Part shown: piece by piece, positions 42,236-51,323 of the stretch
Layout: each line of letters opens with the position of its first letter
Position numbering within the stretch: the first letter of the stretch is position 1
Assembly (NCBI RefSeq): GCF_016735115.1
Contig: NZ_JAERQJ010000002.1
Coordinates: 1-64,000 of the forward strand
Reading direction: 5' to 3'
DNA length: 64,000 nucleotides
Source: Aquimarina mytili
GTDB taxonomy: Bacteria > Bacteroidota > Bacteroidia > Flavobacteriales > Flavobacteriaceae
Translations under genes and position numbers: made by a program
Notes under the pieces: model-generated
What the model was told of the DNA's origin: nothing
What the model saw: the letters and a program-made list of their open reading frames with translations, nothing else
The model's database searches: none

Positions 42236-42673
42236 ATGAATAGGAAAAATAAAATTATAACCTTTCTTTTTTGCCTTGTATTCGCAGCGGGTCTATATTT
42301 ATATTTTGGCTTTTATAATCGTTCATATGAAACAATAGATAATGTTGCAACAGATATTAGTATTAGTTCAAGAAAACTTACATCGACATATATGCTTAAT
42401 GAAAAAAATGCAAATTCTATATATAGAGGTAAGGTTATTGAAGTGGATGGTATTGTAAAAGAAGTCTCTTTTTTAAATAACCGAAATACTGTATTATTGC
42501 ATGGCAATGACAAATATTCTAGCGTAATATGCGATATGCAATCTGATCAAATCGAAGAAGTCAAAAAGCTTAAAGCCGGTCAGAAGATAAGAATTAAAGG
42601 GATATGTAAAGGGTTTCTTAAAGATGCGATATTATTAAACTGTATGCTGATTAACACACAAATCAATGAATAA
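42236..42673 (+). CDS. OB-fold (tRNA_anti-like) membrane protein, copy B
   Basis: The 145-residue paralogue of the protein at 35937-36362 has an N-terminal membrane helix (about 8-27) and the OB-fold (RGKVIEVDGIVKEVSFLN, GQKIRIKGICKGFLKDAILL NC). The ending IKGIC.G.L.DA.LLNC is the same in both copies. Its stop overlaps the YceI start by 8 bp. Confidence 0.75.
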   Translation: MNRKNKIITFLFCLVFAAGLYLYFGFYNRSYETIDNVATDISISSRKLTSTYMLNEKNANSIYRGKVIEVDGIVKEVSFLNNRNTVLLHGNDKYSSVICDMQSDQIEEVKKLKAGQKIRIKGICKGFLKDAILLNCMLINTQINE

Positions 42674-43214
42674 AATTATTGTTCTGCTATTTATTTTGAC
42701 AGGTTTTACGGAATTAGAAGTAAAGTCTGATCAAATTATCACACGCCAGGGACAAACTTCTTTTTTCTCTTACACCTCTGTTGAGAATATTGAAGCAAAA
42801 AACAATCAGGTGTTGAGTATTATAGATTTATCAAAACATAAAATTGCCGTGAGCATGCTCATGAATGCTTTTGTTTTTAAAAAATCATTAATGCATGAAC
42901 ATTTTAACGAAAGTTATATTGAGTCTGATTTATACCCAAAAGCCACTTTTGAAGGGAAGATTATTGATTTTGACCCGTTAGCCACAGGTACACAAATTAA
43001 AATCATTAAAGGCGACCTTACTATACATGGTATTACCAAGGAAGTTGAAATAAAAACAACGATTGAAAACAACAATGGCAATTATTTGTTAACGGGCGAT
43101 TTTGAAGCAACCGTTAAAGATTTTGACATCAAAATACCACCAATTTTAGCTCCAAATATTGCAAAAACCATATCAATAACTTTTAGATTTGAATATCAGC
43201 CATATGAAAAATAA
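42666..43214 (+). CDS. YceI family protein, copy B
   Basis: The 182-residue secreted YceI-like protein has TSFFSYTSVENIEAKNNQVL, KGDLTIHGITKEVEI and DFDIKIPPILAPNIAKTISI, aligning throughout with copy A. It should form the isoprenoid-binding barrel in the periplasm. Its end overlaps the DUF5777 gene start by 11 bp, showing translational coupling. Confidence 0.85.
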   Translation: MNKIIVLLFILTGFTELEVKSDQIITRQGQTSFFSYTSVENIEAKNNQVLSIIDLSKHKIAVSMLMNAFVFKKSLMHEHFNESYIESDLYPKATFEGKIIDFDPLATGTQIKIIKGDLTIHGITKEVEIKTTIENNNGNYLLTGDFEATVKDFDIKIPPILAPNIAKTISITFRFEYQPYEK

Positions 43215-44112
43215 AACACATCTTTTAGTATGCTTTTTTATCTTGATAGGATGTGGTATATCTATCAATGCGCAAGATTTATTAGAAACCTTAGAAAAAG
43301 AGTATCCAGACACACCGCAATATGAATTTGCAACGTTTAAGGCGAGTAGAATTTCGATAGGACATTCAATAGAAACAAGAAAGAAAGGCATTTTAGAAAT
43401 TCAAGCATTTAACAGGTTTTGGAATATCCCAAATTATGGAGGGCAAAGCTTTGTAGCTGATAAACTTAGTGCCAGATTGGCTCTTGAGTACGGAATTTCA
43501 AACCGATTAACCTTTGGAGCAGGAGGGAGTACCCTCGATGGAATCTTTGATGGGTTTCTAAAATATAGACTCATACGACAACGAAGTGATGGTAAGGGAT
43601 CTCCTTTGAGTGTTACACTTTTTCAGAATGGATCTTATCGAAGTAAGCGTAATCGACCTTTTCCTGATGTTAATAGATTTGATGAGTTTAGCGATAAATT
43701 AGCGTTTACAAGTCAATTGCTTATCGCCCGTAAGTTTACACCACAATTTTCTATGCAAATTTCACCAACGTACACGCATAGAAGTTCTTCAGCTTTTTCT
43801 GAAGATCCTAATAATCAATTTGCAATAGGAATAGGAGGACGTTATAAATTAGGCGGTCATGTATCCATTGCATCAGAATACTATTATGTCATTAATCCAT
43901 TAGAATCTATTGATACCTATGATGCATTTTCATTAGGAGTAAATTGGGAGCTCAGTGATGTGATGTTGCAATTTCATCTTACCAATACACGGGCAATGGC
44001 AGAAGATGCATTCATTATGCAAACCCCAAATAACTTTAACTTCAAAGATGGTAACTTGGTATTTGGGTTTAATGCTATTTTTGTTTTGCATCTAAATCAA
44101 AAGCAACCCTAA
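43204..44112 (+). CDS. DUF5777-type outer membrane beta-barrel, copy B
   Basis: I chose the ATG at 43204 (MKNKTHLLVCFFIL) since the earlier in-frame TTG lies further inside the YceI gene. The 302-residue protein has a signal peptide (cleaved near INAQ) and barrel strands matching copy A: GHSIETRKKGILE, LALEYGISNRLTFGAG, FDGFLKYRLIRQ, SPTYTHRSS, SEYYYVINPLESID. It is the last gene of operon B. Confidence 0.8.
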   Translation: MKNKTHLLVCFFILIGCGISINAQDLLETLEKEYPDTPQYEFATFKASRISIGHSIETRKKGILEIQAFNRFWNIPNYGGQSFVADKLSARLALEYGISNRLTFGAGGSTLDGIFDGFLKYRLIRQRSDGKGSPLSVTLFQNGSYRSKRNRPFPDVNRFDEFSDKLAFTSQLLIARKFTPQFSMQISPTYTHRSSSAFSEDPNNQFAIGIGGRYKLGGHVSIASEYYYVINPLESIDTYDAFSLGVNWELSDVMLQFHLTNTRAMAEDAFIMQTPNNFNFKDGNLVFGFNAIFVLHLNQKQP

Positions 44113-44285
44113 GCATTTTTTAGTTTCATTATCTTTTTTAAAAGCACCTGGAGATCAATGAGTTACCCGGTACGATTATGTACACGAATTTGGTATATTG
44201 TATAACATGAAATCTATATCGTTATGGATTAATATTGTAATAGTTTTCTTTTGTTTTCGTCTTTGGTATACTTAATCATAATAAC

Positions 44286-45005
44286 ATGAATCTAATGAAA
44301 CCAATCTTCTTATGTCTATTCATGATCTATAGTCTTGCAGGAGCAACTATAAGACTAAATTCAAATGATTATAACGAATTTATTTCTCATGAAGTAACAC
44401 AAGATGAAACTACAATTTACTTGAAGCTTAGTACTTCTCATGAAGAAACAATTAAAAAGTTACTTTTTCTTGGTACAACGGTATACTTTGACATAAACGG
44501 AAAAGAAAATAGAGATGTGTATGTTAATTATCCTTTAAAAATGGAGAAGTCGAACGTTAACCATATACATGTTCAAAAAGAGCAGGCGGAAGAAATAAAT
44601 TTGCAGTCAATACTAGAAAAAATACCTCAACAAGCAACGTATGGAAACTTTGATCAAGTACAGCAGTTCCATATCTTATTGAATAATTTGAATATTAATG
44701 CTTCGTTACGTCAAAACGATAATATAACAATAGAATTGACAATCGAGATCCCAAAAAATCGAATTTCAGAAGAACCTTTTGATGTATCAAAATTATCCAT
44801 AGGAGTCGTATCCGGAAAGCTTGAAAAACCTTCTCTTGGCAATGGCCGTATAGATAAAGTACAAAGAGGTGGTGATGGGAGTAGACCAAGTAGTGAAGCT
44901 CCTCGCAGAGACAGAAGACCTAGACCCGAATTACGATCAATAGAACTAAAAAATCAAAAACCTTTTAAACCCATTAATTTTTGGTTCAATTCGGGATTAG
45001 AATGA
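44286..45005 (+). CDS. secreted hypothetical protein, 239 aa
   Basis: The signal peptide runs to about residue 20 (GATIRLN). The mature protein has a beta-rich domain (about 30-170; YLKLSTSHEETIKKLLFLGT) and a basic, disordered stretch (DGSRPSSEAPRRDRRPRPE). I do not recognise a family. A possible 22-codon frame precedes it at 44207-44275 but has little support. It lies just outside operon B on the same strand and may be independent. Confidence 0.55.
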   Translation: MNLMKPIFLCLFMIYSLAGATIRLNSNDYNEFISHEVTQDETTIYLKLSTSHEETIKKLLFLGTTVYFDINGKENRDVYVNYPLKMEKSNVNHIHVQKEQAEEINLQSILEKIPQQATYGNFDQVQQFHILLNNLNINASLRQNDNITIELTIEIPKNRISEEPFDVSKLSIGVVSGKLEKPSLGNGRIDKVQRGGDGSRPSSEAPRRDRRPRPELRSIELKNQKPFKPINFWFNSGLE

Positions 45006-45124
45006 TGTTTTCTTCTTTTATTTTAACTAATGAAAAAACTATGACCTAAGTAGTTTTATCAAAACTGATAAAAGTCATTGATTACCAATAAAAAAGAGAT
45101 TAAAATTGGTGTATAACTACACTT

Positions 45125-45619
45125 ATGAAAATCTCAAAAGATATTGTTTTACGCCCCCGATTTTTTCAAGATTTAGATATATCTTCAGAAAGAGCTCTGG
45201 AGGCTTTCGAAAGAAAAGGTAAAACTTGTCGAGAGTTTAAAATTAGTCGTATAGATCACCATGTATTTATACGTTTCCCAAAAAAAGAACAACATTTTTG
45301 GTCTCCACAATTACATTTAGAAATTTATGATACAGATAAAGATAAACCAACGCTAAAAGGACTTTTTGGACCTAGTCCAACCGTTTGGACACTCTTTATG
45401 TTTCTACACTTCATTGTAGCCGGATTATTTACGACTGCCGGAATATGGTTATATGTTAGCTTAAGTTTAGGCAACCCCATAATATTTCCAATAGTTTCTA
45501 TGATCTCTCTTTTTATTATTTGGTTTGTACTTTATTTTGCTGGTCGTTTAGGAAGAGAGGCCGGTAAAAAAGAAATGTATGCATTATATAATTTTATGGA
45601 AGATACTTTGGACATCTAA
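45125..45619 (+). CDS. two-TM hypothetical protein, 164 aa
   Basis: A soluble N-terminal half (RPRFFQDLDISSERALEAFE) is followed by two membrane helices (about 82-108 and 116-138), then a short charged tail. From the look of similar frames, it is conserved in flavobacteria, but the family and function are not known to me. It converges on the ABC transporter gene. Confidence 0.6.
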   Translation: MKISKDIVLRPRFFQDLDISSERALEAFERKGKTCREFKISRIDHHVFIRFPKKEQHFWSPQLHLEIYDTDKDKPTLKGLFGPSPTVWTLFMFLHFIVAGLFTTAGIWLYVSLSLGNPIIFPIVSMISLFIIWFVLYFAGRLGREAGKKEMYALYNFMEDTLDI

Positions 45620-45633
45620 AAAAAAATGAATCC

Positions 45634-47310
45634 TTAGAAATAATGTACCTTATCAATATCAAATCCTTGAACCTTATGATCATCTAGTAAAATCAATGTT
45701 TTTTGGTCTTGAATACTCTTAAGCATATGCAATAAAAGCTTTTGAGTTTTGGTATTAAGTTCTTTTAAAGGTTCTTCAAGAATTAAAATTGGTTTTCTGG
45801 TAAGCAAAGCTCTACAATACATCAATATTTTTTGTTGTCCAGAAGTAAGATTGCACCCCATGTCACCAATTTTACTACCTAGTTGTAATTGATTTTTGGC
45901 ATCTTCGTGCTGCTGCAGGTGCTCTAATAGAAATTTTGCTTTTTCCTTATTATGTTCTTTTCTATTATATACAATGGCTTCATAAACATCTCTTCCATAT
46001 AATGGAAAATCCTTGGATACTATGGCAACATTTTTTCTTATGGTTTTTTCTGAAAGCTCACTACAACAATGATCCCCATACAAAATCTGACCTTTGCTAG
46101 GCGACATTAGTTTTAATAACAAACGGATGAATGTGGATTTTCCTGATCCTGATTTGCCCTGAAACAATATTGTATTTTGAGGAGGTATAGAGAGTTTTAA
46201 ATCTTTAAATACTGGTTTATTAGTATCTGGATAACCAAAAATCACATCTTTAAAAATAATCTCTTTATGTCCTAAGGCAATCTCCTCAAATGGTAGCTGA
46301 TTTTCTTTAGGTAAACTAAAAATGGCTATCAACTTACTAAATGAAATATCTCCTAATTTCCAGATAATACTCACACGTAAACTACGGCGAAGTACAGGAA
46401 GAATAGAAATAATTAATAAAATTAAGACCAATAAAGAAGCACCTTGAAAACTTTTGGTAATGTCGTCATGTGTAGATGAAAATACATACACCATAATAAT
46501 CCCAAGCATACCGTAAGTAATCGCTGGAATAATAGCTTGCAAAAATGCTACAATCTTGACATAACGTTTACCTATATTGTAAAGGTTATCAGACCTTTTT
46601 TGATACCGTTTTTCTTCAGGGCGATATTTATTAAAAGCTTTCAAAGCCATAATACCTCGTAAACGTGTATTTACAAAGCTTAACATCCCAGAACGTTTAT
46701 TACGTCTCTCTAAAGAAACCGTATATAACGCTTTGTTGATACCCCAAAGCACCAGTGATGAAATAAGAATACAACAAGCAATAATGACTCCCAAAAGTGT
46801 ATCAAAGTACCCAATTGCAACTACAACAATACCTAGCAAAACTACATCTTGAGCAAACCGAATCAATCCATTTTTCATATAATTTTGAATACTCTTTAAA
46901 TCTCCACTATATCGTAACAAGTATTTTCCAATTCCTTTTTTATCGTATACATCCATTGATATTTGTAACTGATTCGTAAAAAGTTGTTCCCTTAAGGTTT
47001 TGCTAAAACGTTCACCAATTAGTCCAATACCAAAACGATTTAAATACTCAAAAAGTAGTCGTAATATCACAAGCGAGAAGAAAAAAACTAGAAATGAGTT
47101 AAAATCTGGAGCATCCATAAAAGGAATAAATTTAAATGCAGCCAATCGATGTGAAGAAAACCCAAAACTAAGCTCATAAAACTTACCAATACTAATTGGG
47201 ATAAGAATGGTTAGTACATTGTATAAAAGACCAGTAAACAGGGTTAATGTGACTAAAATTATGTTTTTAGCGGCAAAGGTATTAATGATGCTCCATTTAG
47301 TATATGACAT
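45634..47310 (-). CDS. ABC exporter, membrane and ATPase domains fused
   Basis: The 558-residue protein has an N-terminal transmembrane domain of about six helices (residues 18-310) and a C-terminal ATPase: Walker A FQGKSGSGKSTFIRL, signature LTSGQQKILMYCRALL (standard LSGGQ replaced by TSGQQ), Walker B PILILEEPLKEL, and the LLLDDHKV segment where the H-loop is expected. The signature and D-loop are unorthodox, so activity may be low or the protein may be specialised. The substrate is unknown. It is the last gene of a minus-strand cluster of five. Confidence 0.8.
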   Translation of the reverse strand: MSYTKWSIINTFAAKNIILVTLTLFTGLLYNVLTILIPISIGKFYELSFGFSSHRLAAFKFIPFMDAPDFNSFLVFFFSLVILRLLFEYLNRFGIGLIGERFSKTLREQLFTNQLQISMDVYDKKGIGKYLLRYSGDLKSIQNYMKNGLIRFAQDVVLLGIVVVAIGYFDTLLGVIIACCILISSLVLWGINKALYTVSLERRNKRSGMLSFVNTRLRGIMALKAFNKYRPEEKRYQKRSDNLYNIGKRYVKIVAFLQAIIPAITYGMLGIIMVYVFSSTHDDITKSFQGASLLVLILLIISILPVLRRSLRVSIIWKLGDISFSKLIAIFSLPKENQLPFEEIALGHKEIIFKDVIFGYPDTNKPVFKDLKLSIPPQNTILFQGKSGSGKSTFIRLLLKLMSPSKGQILYGDHCCSELSEKTIRKNVAIVSKDFPLYGRDVYEAIVYNRKEHNKEKAKFLLEHLQQHEDAKNQLQLGSKIGDMGCNLTSGQQKILMYCRALLTRKPILILEEPLKELNTKTQKLLLHMLKSIQDQKTLILLDDHKVQGFDIDKVHYF

Positions 47311-47418
47311 AACATGTATTTAAAAATTCTTAAAATATGTTGTGAGGAAGGCCAAACCTTTAAAAAGACATTCTAAAACCATTTAGTTTGGCCCACCTAC
47401 TTACATAACAAACAATAA

Positions 47419-48759
47419 CTATGTGTCTAAGAATCTATATTGCTGATCAGGTTGTAGTAACACACATTGATTCTTCTTTCCAAACCATCGATAGCGGTTT
47501 GCAGCAATAATGTTATAGATTTGATCTCTAAAGACCCTCGGAATAATATATAAAGCTTTTGCCAAAGGCCATGGAAGCTTTAAATTGCTACAGATGCGTA
47601 ATATTGCATCACTCTTTTGATACACTATACCATTTTCTATGAGCACAATAGATGAAAGGCTCTGAGGCACAGGGTTTCTGTTTCCTAACACTACTCTTGC
47701 ACTTTCCGATTGTAGAGATGCAAACAGATATAAGGGATCTCGCTCTCTTTTGAGAATAAATTGAATCCAACCATTACATAAATTACAAACTCCATCAAAC
47801 AGGATTATCGGTTTTGGGGTACTTTGGGGCGCATCCTCTTTTAAAGAGGTTATTATAGCCCTTCTATCAGATGGTTTCCATAACTTTTCGACATCAAAAA
47901 ATGAAAGAAAAATTAACCCAGTCATTTGATAACGAAAACGTATACCCATGATAAAAAAGATCCCCCAATGCATCATCCAGGTTAGTGTTGCCCAGATCAT
48001 TCCCCATCTTCTTTTAACAAGAGCCAGTGGTGCTCCCAGCTCAAGAATAAAGGTTAAAATACCCATTCCAAGAAATAACCAGGTATGCTCAAATAAAAAG
48101 TCGAATAGGGGAGCGGCTTCAGAACCTAACATTTCTTTACGTATGGCATCTACGGCTACTTGAGACCTCATAGCACTACCTGTGGCCCAATCCCAAGCAA
48201 GGTCACCTGCAAGTTTAGCTATTCCTGCCAATAAATAAGCCCCAACAGTAACAGCACAAATAAGTTGAATGGGCCATCCATACTGCCAATGCGCTCTGGG
48301 TAACTTAAAACCTCTTTTAACCCTATTAAAGGAATCCCAGGATAATGCATCTGCAGAAGCCACAAATCCAAGTATAACAATATGTATTATAAGTGCATTT
48401 CGATTATGGTAAATCATAGACCACGAATTTCGATAGGTAAAAAACAATAACACTACAATTGCAAATGCAGGACCAGTGTATTTAAATTTCCATCCTATGA
48501 TGTAACCTATGTTTAATAGAATTACTCCTATGCTTATCCACCAAAATACTTCTGGAGAGAGAGGGTCACGCATCCAGCTTAATATTCCAATGGGATCAAA
48601 AGCTTCTTTACTTTTAGCCATTCTTTGTAGCATTCCAAAACGCGAAACTATATACCATAAACTGAATAAACCAGTAGCAATACGCAACAATGCAAGTCGT
48701 TGTGGAGTTACTTTAATAAACCAGTGATTTTGTATCTTTTTTAAGTATGCATTCATCAT
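47419..48759 (-). CDS. HTTM domain fused to DCC1-like (DUF393) domain
   Basis: Residues 1-300 form an HTTM (vitamin K-dependent gamma-carboxylase-like) multi-TM domain (RLALLRIATGLFSLWYI, WSMIYHNRNALIIHIVIL). Residues about 310-446 are a DCC1-like thiol-disulfide domain with IILFDGVCNLCNGWIQFILK, CxxC included. The fusion suggests membrane-linked redox chemistry on a substrate, perhaps a quinone or a protein. The start ATG overlaps the stop of the 152-residue gene by four bases. Confidence 0.8.
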   Translation of the reverse strand: MMNAYLKKIQNHWFIKVTPQRLALLRIATGLFSLWYIVSRFGMLQRMAKSKEAFDPIGILSWMRDPLSPEVFWWISIGVILLNIGYIIGWKFKYTGPAFAIVVLLFFTYRNSWSMIYHNRNALIIHIVILGFVASADALSWDSFNRVKRGFKLPRAHWQYGWPIQLICAVTVGAYLLAGIAKLAGDLAWDWATGSAMRSQVAVDAIRKEMLGSEAAPLFDFLFEHTWLFLGMGILTFILELGAPLALVKRRWGMIWATLTWMMHWGIFFIMGIRFRYQMTGLIFLSFFDVEKLWKPSDRRAIITSLKEDAPQSTPKPIILFDGVCNLCNGWIQFILKRERDPLYLFASLQSESARVVLGNRNPVPQSLSSIVLIENGIVYQKSDAILRICSNLKLPWPLAKALYIIPRVFRDQIYNIIAANRYRWFGKKNQCVLLQPDQQYRFLDT

Positions 48760-49214
48760 TTTTCGATTTTATAACAAGCCAATTTTCTCTCATGTACAGG
48801 TAATGTATCTTGTTTAGAGAAGTATCTTTCTAAATGATAATACCCTTTAACCAATTCAATTCTTTTTAATTTAGAATATGGATATCCCTTTTTTAGGGCA
48901 ACTCGTTCTGCTACTTCTTGTGTGATTACATCTGCTCTGCCTGATCGTGCTGCTTTTTTGATTTGTCTTCGTACTTGATTAAAACCTCCTGTGCCTGATA
49001 TTTTGTAGGGTATTTTATAGCGATTTTGAACAGAATCATATCCAACAAAGTAATATAACCCATAAGTAGCTTTTCGTTTTTTAGAAAACATAGGGTAGTA
49101 GGATAATGGAAAATTATCTTTTGGTTTACTAGCCCAATTTTCTACTACTGGAGACAGAATCAATAGTATAATCAATACGCTTATTAATATAGCTTGTTTT
49201 TGTGAATATATCAT
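48756..49214 (-). CDS. single-TM partner of the HTTM protein, 152 aa
   Basis: One N-terminal membrane helix (about 8-26) is followed by a soluble part with DNFPLSYYPMFSKKRKATYG, a conserved-looking segment. From memory, such small proteins occur next to HTTM genes, often overlapping as here (ATGA). An extracytoplasmic partner or activator role is inferred. Confidence 0.6.
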   Translation of the reverse strand: MIYSQKQAILISVLIILLILSPVVENWASKPKDNFPLSYYPMFSKKRKATYGLYYFVGYDSVQNRYKIPYKISGTGGFNQVRRQIKKAARSGRADVITQEVAERVALKKGYPYSKLKRIELVKGYYHLERYFSKQDTLPVHERKLACYKIEK

Positions 49215-49258
49215 GATGAGGCCTTTTTGTGCGTTACTATTTTAAAGAAATATTGCAT

Positions 49259-50302
49259 TTACACTGCCACATCTACATCCTGCGACAACAAATTAACCAA
49301 AAGATCAGATTGTAATAGTTTACTTAAGGTAAGAATTGGAGTAGAATGTAAGTTTTGAACTTCATCAACTAATAAGGGACTACCGGTAAATAATCCGGCT
49401 AAAGCAAACAAACGATCACCAAAAATAGGAGATAACAACTGTACACCACTATTTACAGCTAAACTATCACAGCATGATAAAATAACATGATCTATAGTTT
49501 CTGTAAAGAAAGAATGGTTGAGTAGTGCACGTGTCTCTTTTTGATATAATCCATCGGCAACTTCAATAACTACATAATCTGGTTCTGTTTTCGAAACATC
49601 AGATAATAAGGCTTCATATAAATCCATAATGGTTTCTGTAGAGCATAAATAAGTCGATGGAAAACCAAATTCTGAAAAATCACTGACAAAATCAGCTCCG
49701 CAATCATAAGCCAACATCCTGTCTTTATTAAAAACCGTACCTGTAAGTTTTATATAAGCGACTTTATATCCTGATGTTTTTAACCCTCTACATAAATAAG
49801 CCGCTGTTGTGGTTTTACCACTATCCATACTAGATCCGATTGATAAAATCGTTTTATAATTTCTTATTTTAGTTGGGTTGAATTTTACAGGTTTTCTATG
49901 ATCATAGATGGTATTGATTACTGCACCTTCTTTATGGGTTGCATACCCTACTAGTTTTAGTTTTGTAGGTCCTTTTAATTCAAGCTTATAAAACATCGAA
50001 ACCACTGTGCCTGCGACACCACCTTTTCCTAGTAAGTCATACTCTTCTTGATACTCTTTGGATACATATCCTTCAAATTGATTACTTGCATATCGATTGC
50101 CAAATGCCAGCATGATTTTGTCTCCTTCAAAAATGTAACAGTTTCTACCCTCGAAGTCTTGGATCGCATTTAAAGATCCAATACTTATTACTTCAAAAAT
50201 TGCTACATCTCCTGCAGTTGGTTGATACTTTTTAATTATTTTTTCATCAACCTGATATTTTATTACATTCTTACAGATGTTAGATCTCTTGATAGTTTTC
50301 AT
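49259..50302 (-). CDS. P-loop NTPase, DUF1611-like
   Basis: The 347-residue protein has an N-terminal domain of about 150 residues and a P-loop domain with SIGSSMDSGKTTTAAYLCRG (Walker A-like), IKLTGT, DYVVIEVADGLYQKET (Walker B region) and LAGLFTGSPLLVDE. The pattern resembles the DUF1611/MobB-type SIMIBI NTPases. The substrate is unknown. It lies 44 bp before the HTTM partner gene and 42 bp after the DUF2490 gene on the same strand. Confidence 0.65.
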   Translation of the reverse strand: MKTIKRSNICKNVIKYQVDEKIIKKYQPTAGDVAIFEVISIGSLNAIQDFEGRNCYIFEGDKIMLAFGNRYASNQFEGYVSKEYQEEYDLLGKGGVAGTVVSMFYKLELKGPTKLKLVGYATHKEGAVINTIYDHRKPVKFNPTKIRNYKTILSIGSSMDSGKTTTAAYLCRGLKTSGYKVAYIKLTGTVFNKDRMLAYDCGADFVSDFSEFGFPSTYLCSTETIMDLYEALLSDVSKTEPDYVVIEVADGLYQKETRALLNHSFFTETIDHVILSCCDSLAVNSGVQLLSPIFGDRLFALAGLFTGSPLLVDEVQNLHSTPILTLSKLLQSDLLVNLLSQDVDVAV

Positions 50303-50344
50303 AAATAAATATTTAAATTGGTTTAAAATTAATTTCTGATCATT

Positions 50345-51184
50345 TTATATTGATGTCATTTTATTGTTGCGACGACGTTTTGAAGCTTTACTTCCTATAG
50401 AGGTAAGCTTAGAAAATTTCTCTCTTAAATCTAATTGATATGAAAATCGAAACATCACTACAGAAAAATTACTAAATGCCCTTTTAACTCTACCATTTCT
50501 AGGATCTACTACATTGATTCTTCTATATTTGTTACCAATGTTAAACTCGGTTTGCCTCATGTAACTTAAGCTAGCATTTGCTCTTCTAAAAGGCTTAAAA
50601 CGTACTCCCAAAGTAATTCTGTGTGCATGGAGTCCGTTGGGGGATTGTTTTATTACTTTGTCTCCTAATTCATCTCGATATTGGAATGGTCTCCCCGAAA
50701 GGTAATAATGGAATTCATTCGTGATGAATGGAGTAGTTTTAAGGGGTAAACCCCAGTTACCACGATGAATACGAAACCCATAACGCAAACGATATTCGAA
50801 TTTGCTTCTTTCGGGAAAATGCCATTCTGCTCTAAAGCTATTTGCAATACGTAGTTTACCTAATCTAAAATCTTTTCTATAACGGCCTGTTATTCTATTT
50901 CTAGCCTCCTGATCTGGGTCAAAAGGATCTGATGATCTTATATATCCCAAACCAACTCGTGTTCTTTTACTAATCCTATAAGAAATACTTGCACTATTTT
51001 GTAGTGAAGATAGTTCAAATGGTTCTTGGCTAAATAATAATAATTGGCCAACTGTTAATCTCCATTCTTTTGTAAGTTTGGCCTGTGCACTATGTCCTGT
51101 CCATAATTTTAGATCTTCTTGTGCAATTATGGTTTGAACAAAGAAGAATAAGGATAATACAATTGTTGTTTTTAGTGTAGTCAC
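50345..51184 (-). CDS. DUF2490 outer membrane protein
   Basis: The 279-residue protein has a signal peptide (cleaved at TIIAQ) and a DUF2490 barrel pattern: DLKLWTGHSAQAKLTKEWRL, SLQNSASISYRISKRTRVGLG, GRYRKDFRLGKLRIANSFRA. This family is a Bacteroidota outer membrane barrel of unknown function. It is the first gene of the minus-strand cluster that continues with the P-loop NTPase. Confidence 0.8.
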   Translation of the reverse strand: MTTLKTTIVLSLFFFVQTIIAQEDLKLWTGHSAQAKLTKEWRLTVGQLLLFSQEPFELSSLQNSASISYRISKRTRVGLGYIRSSDPFDPDQEARNRITGRYRKDFRLGKLRIANSFRAEWHFPERSKFEYRLRYGFRIHRGNWGLPLKTTPFITNEFHYYLSGRPFQYRDELGDKVIKQSPNGLHAHRITLGVRFKPFRRANASLSYMRQTEFNIGNKYRRINVVDPRNGRVKRAFSNFSVVMFRFSYQLDLREKFSKLTSIGSKASKRRRNNKMTSI

Positions 51185-51323
51185 TGCAATAATATCTTAA
51201 TAGTTAAACTTTTCTATGTATAGCTATAAGAGATAAAAAGGTAAAGCGTGACAAACTTTGTTCAACTTTTTATTGTAAAAGCTGAAATACCACTAAAAAT
51301 AAGTTGTTAGAAGAAGTGTTAAC

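Noticed and set aside
44207-44275. 22-codon frame with a hydrophobic product
   Set aside because: It is too short and without other support; it could be a leader but I cannot show it.
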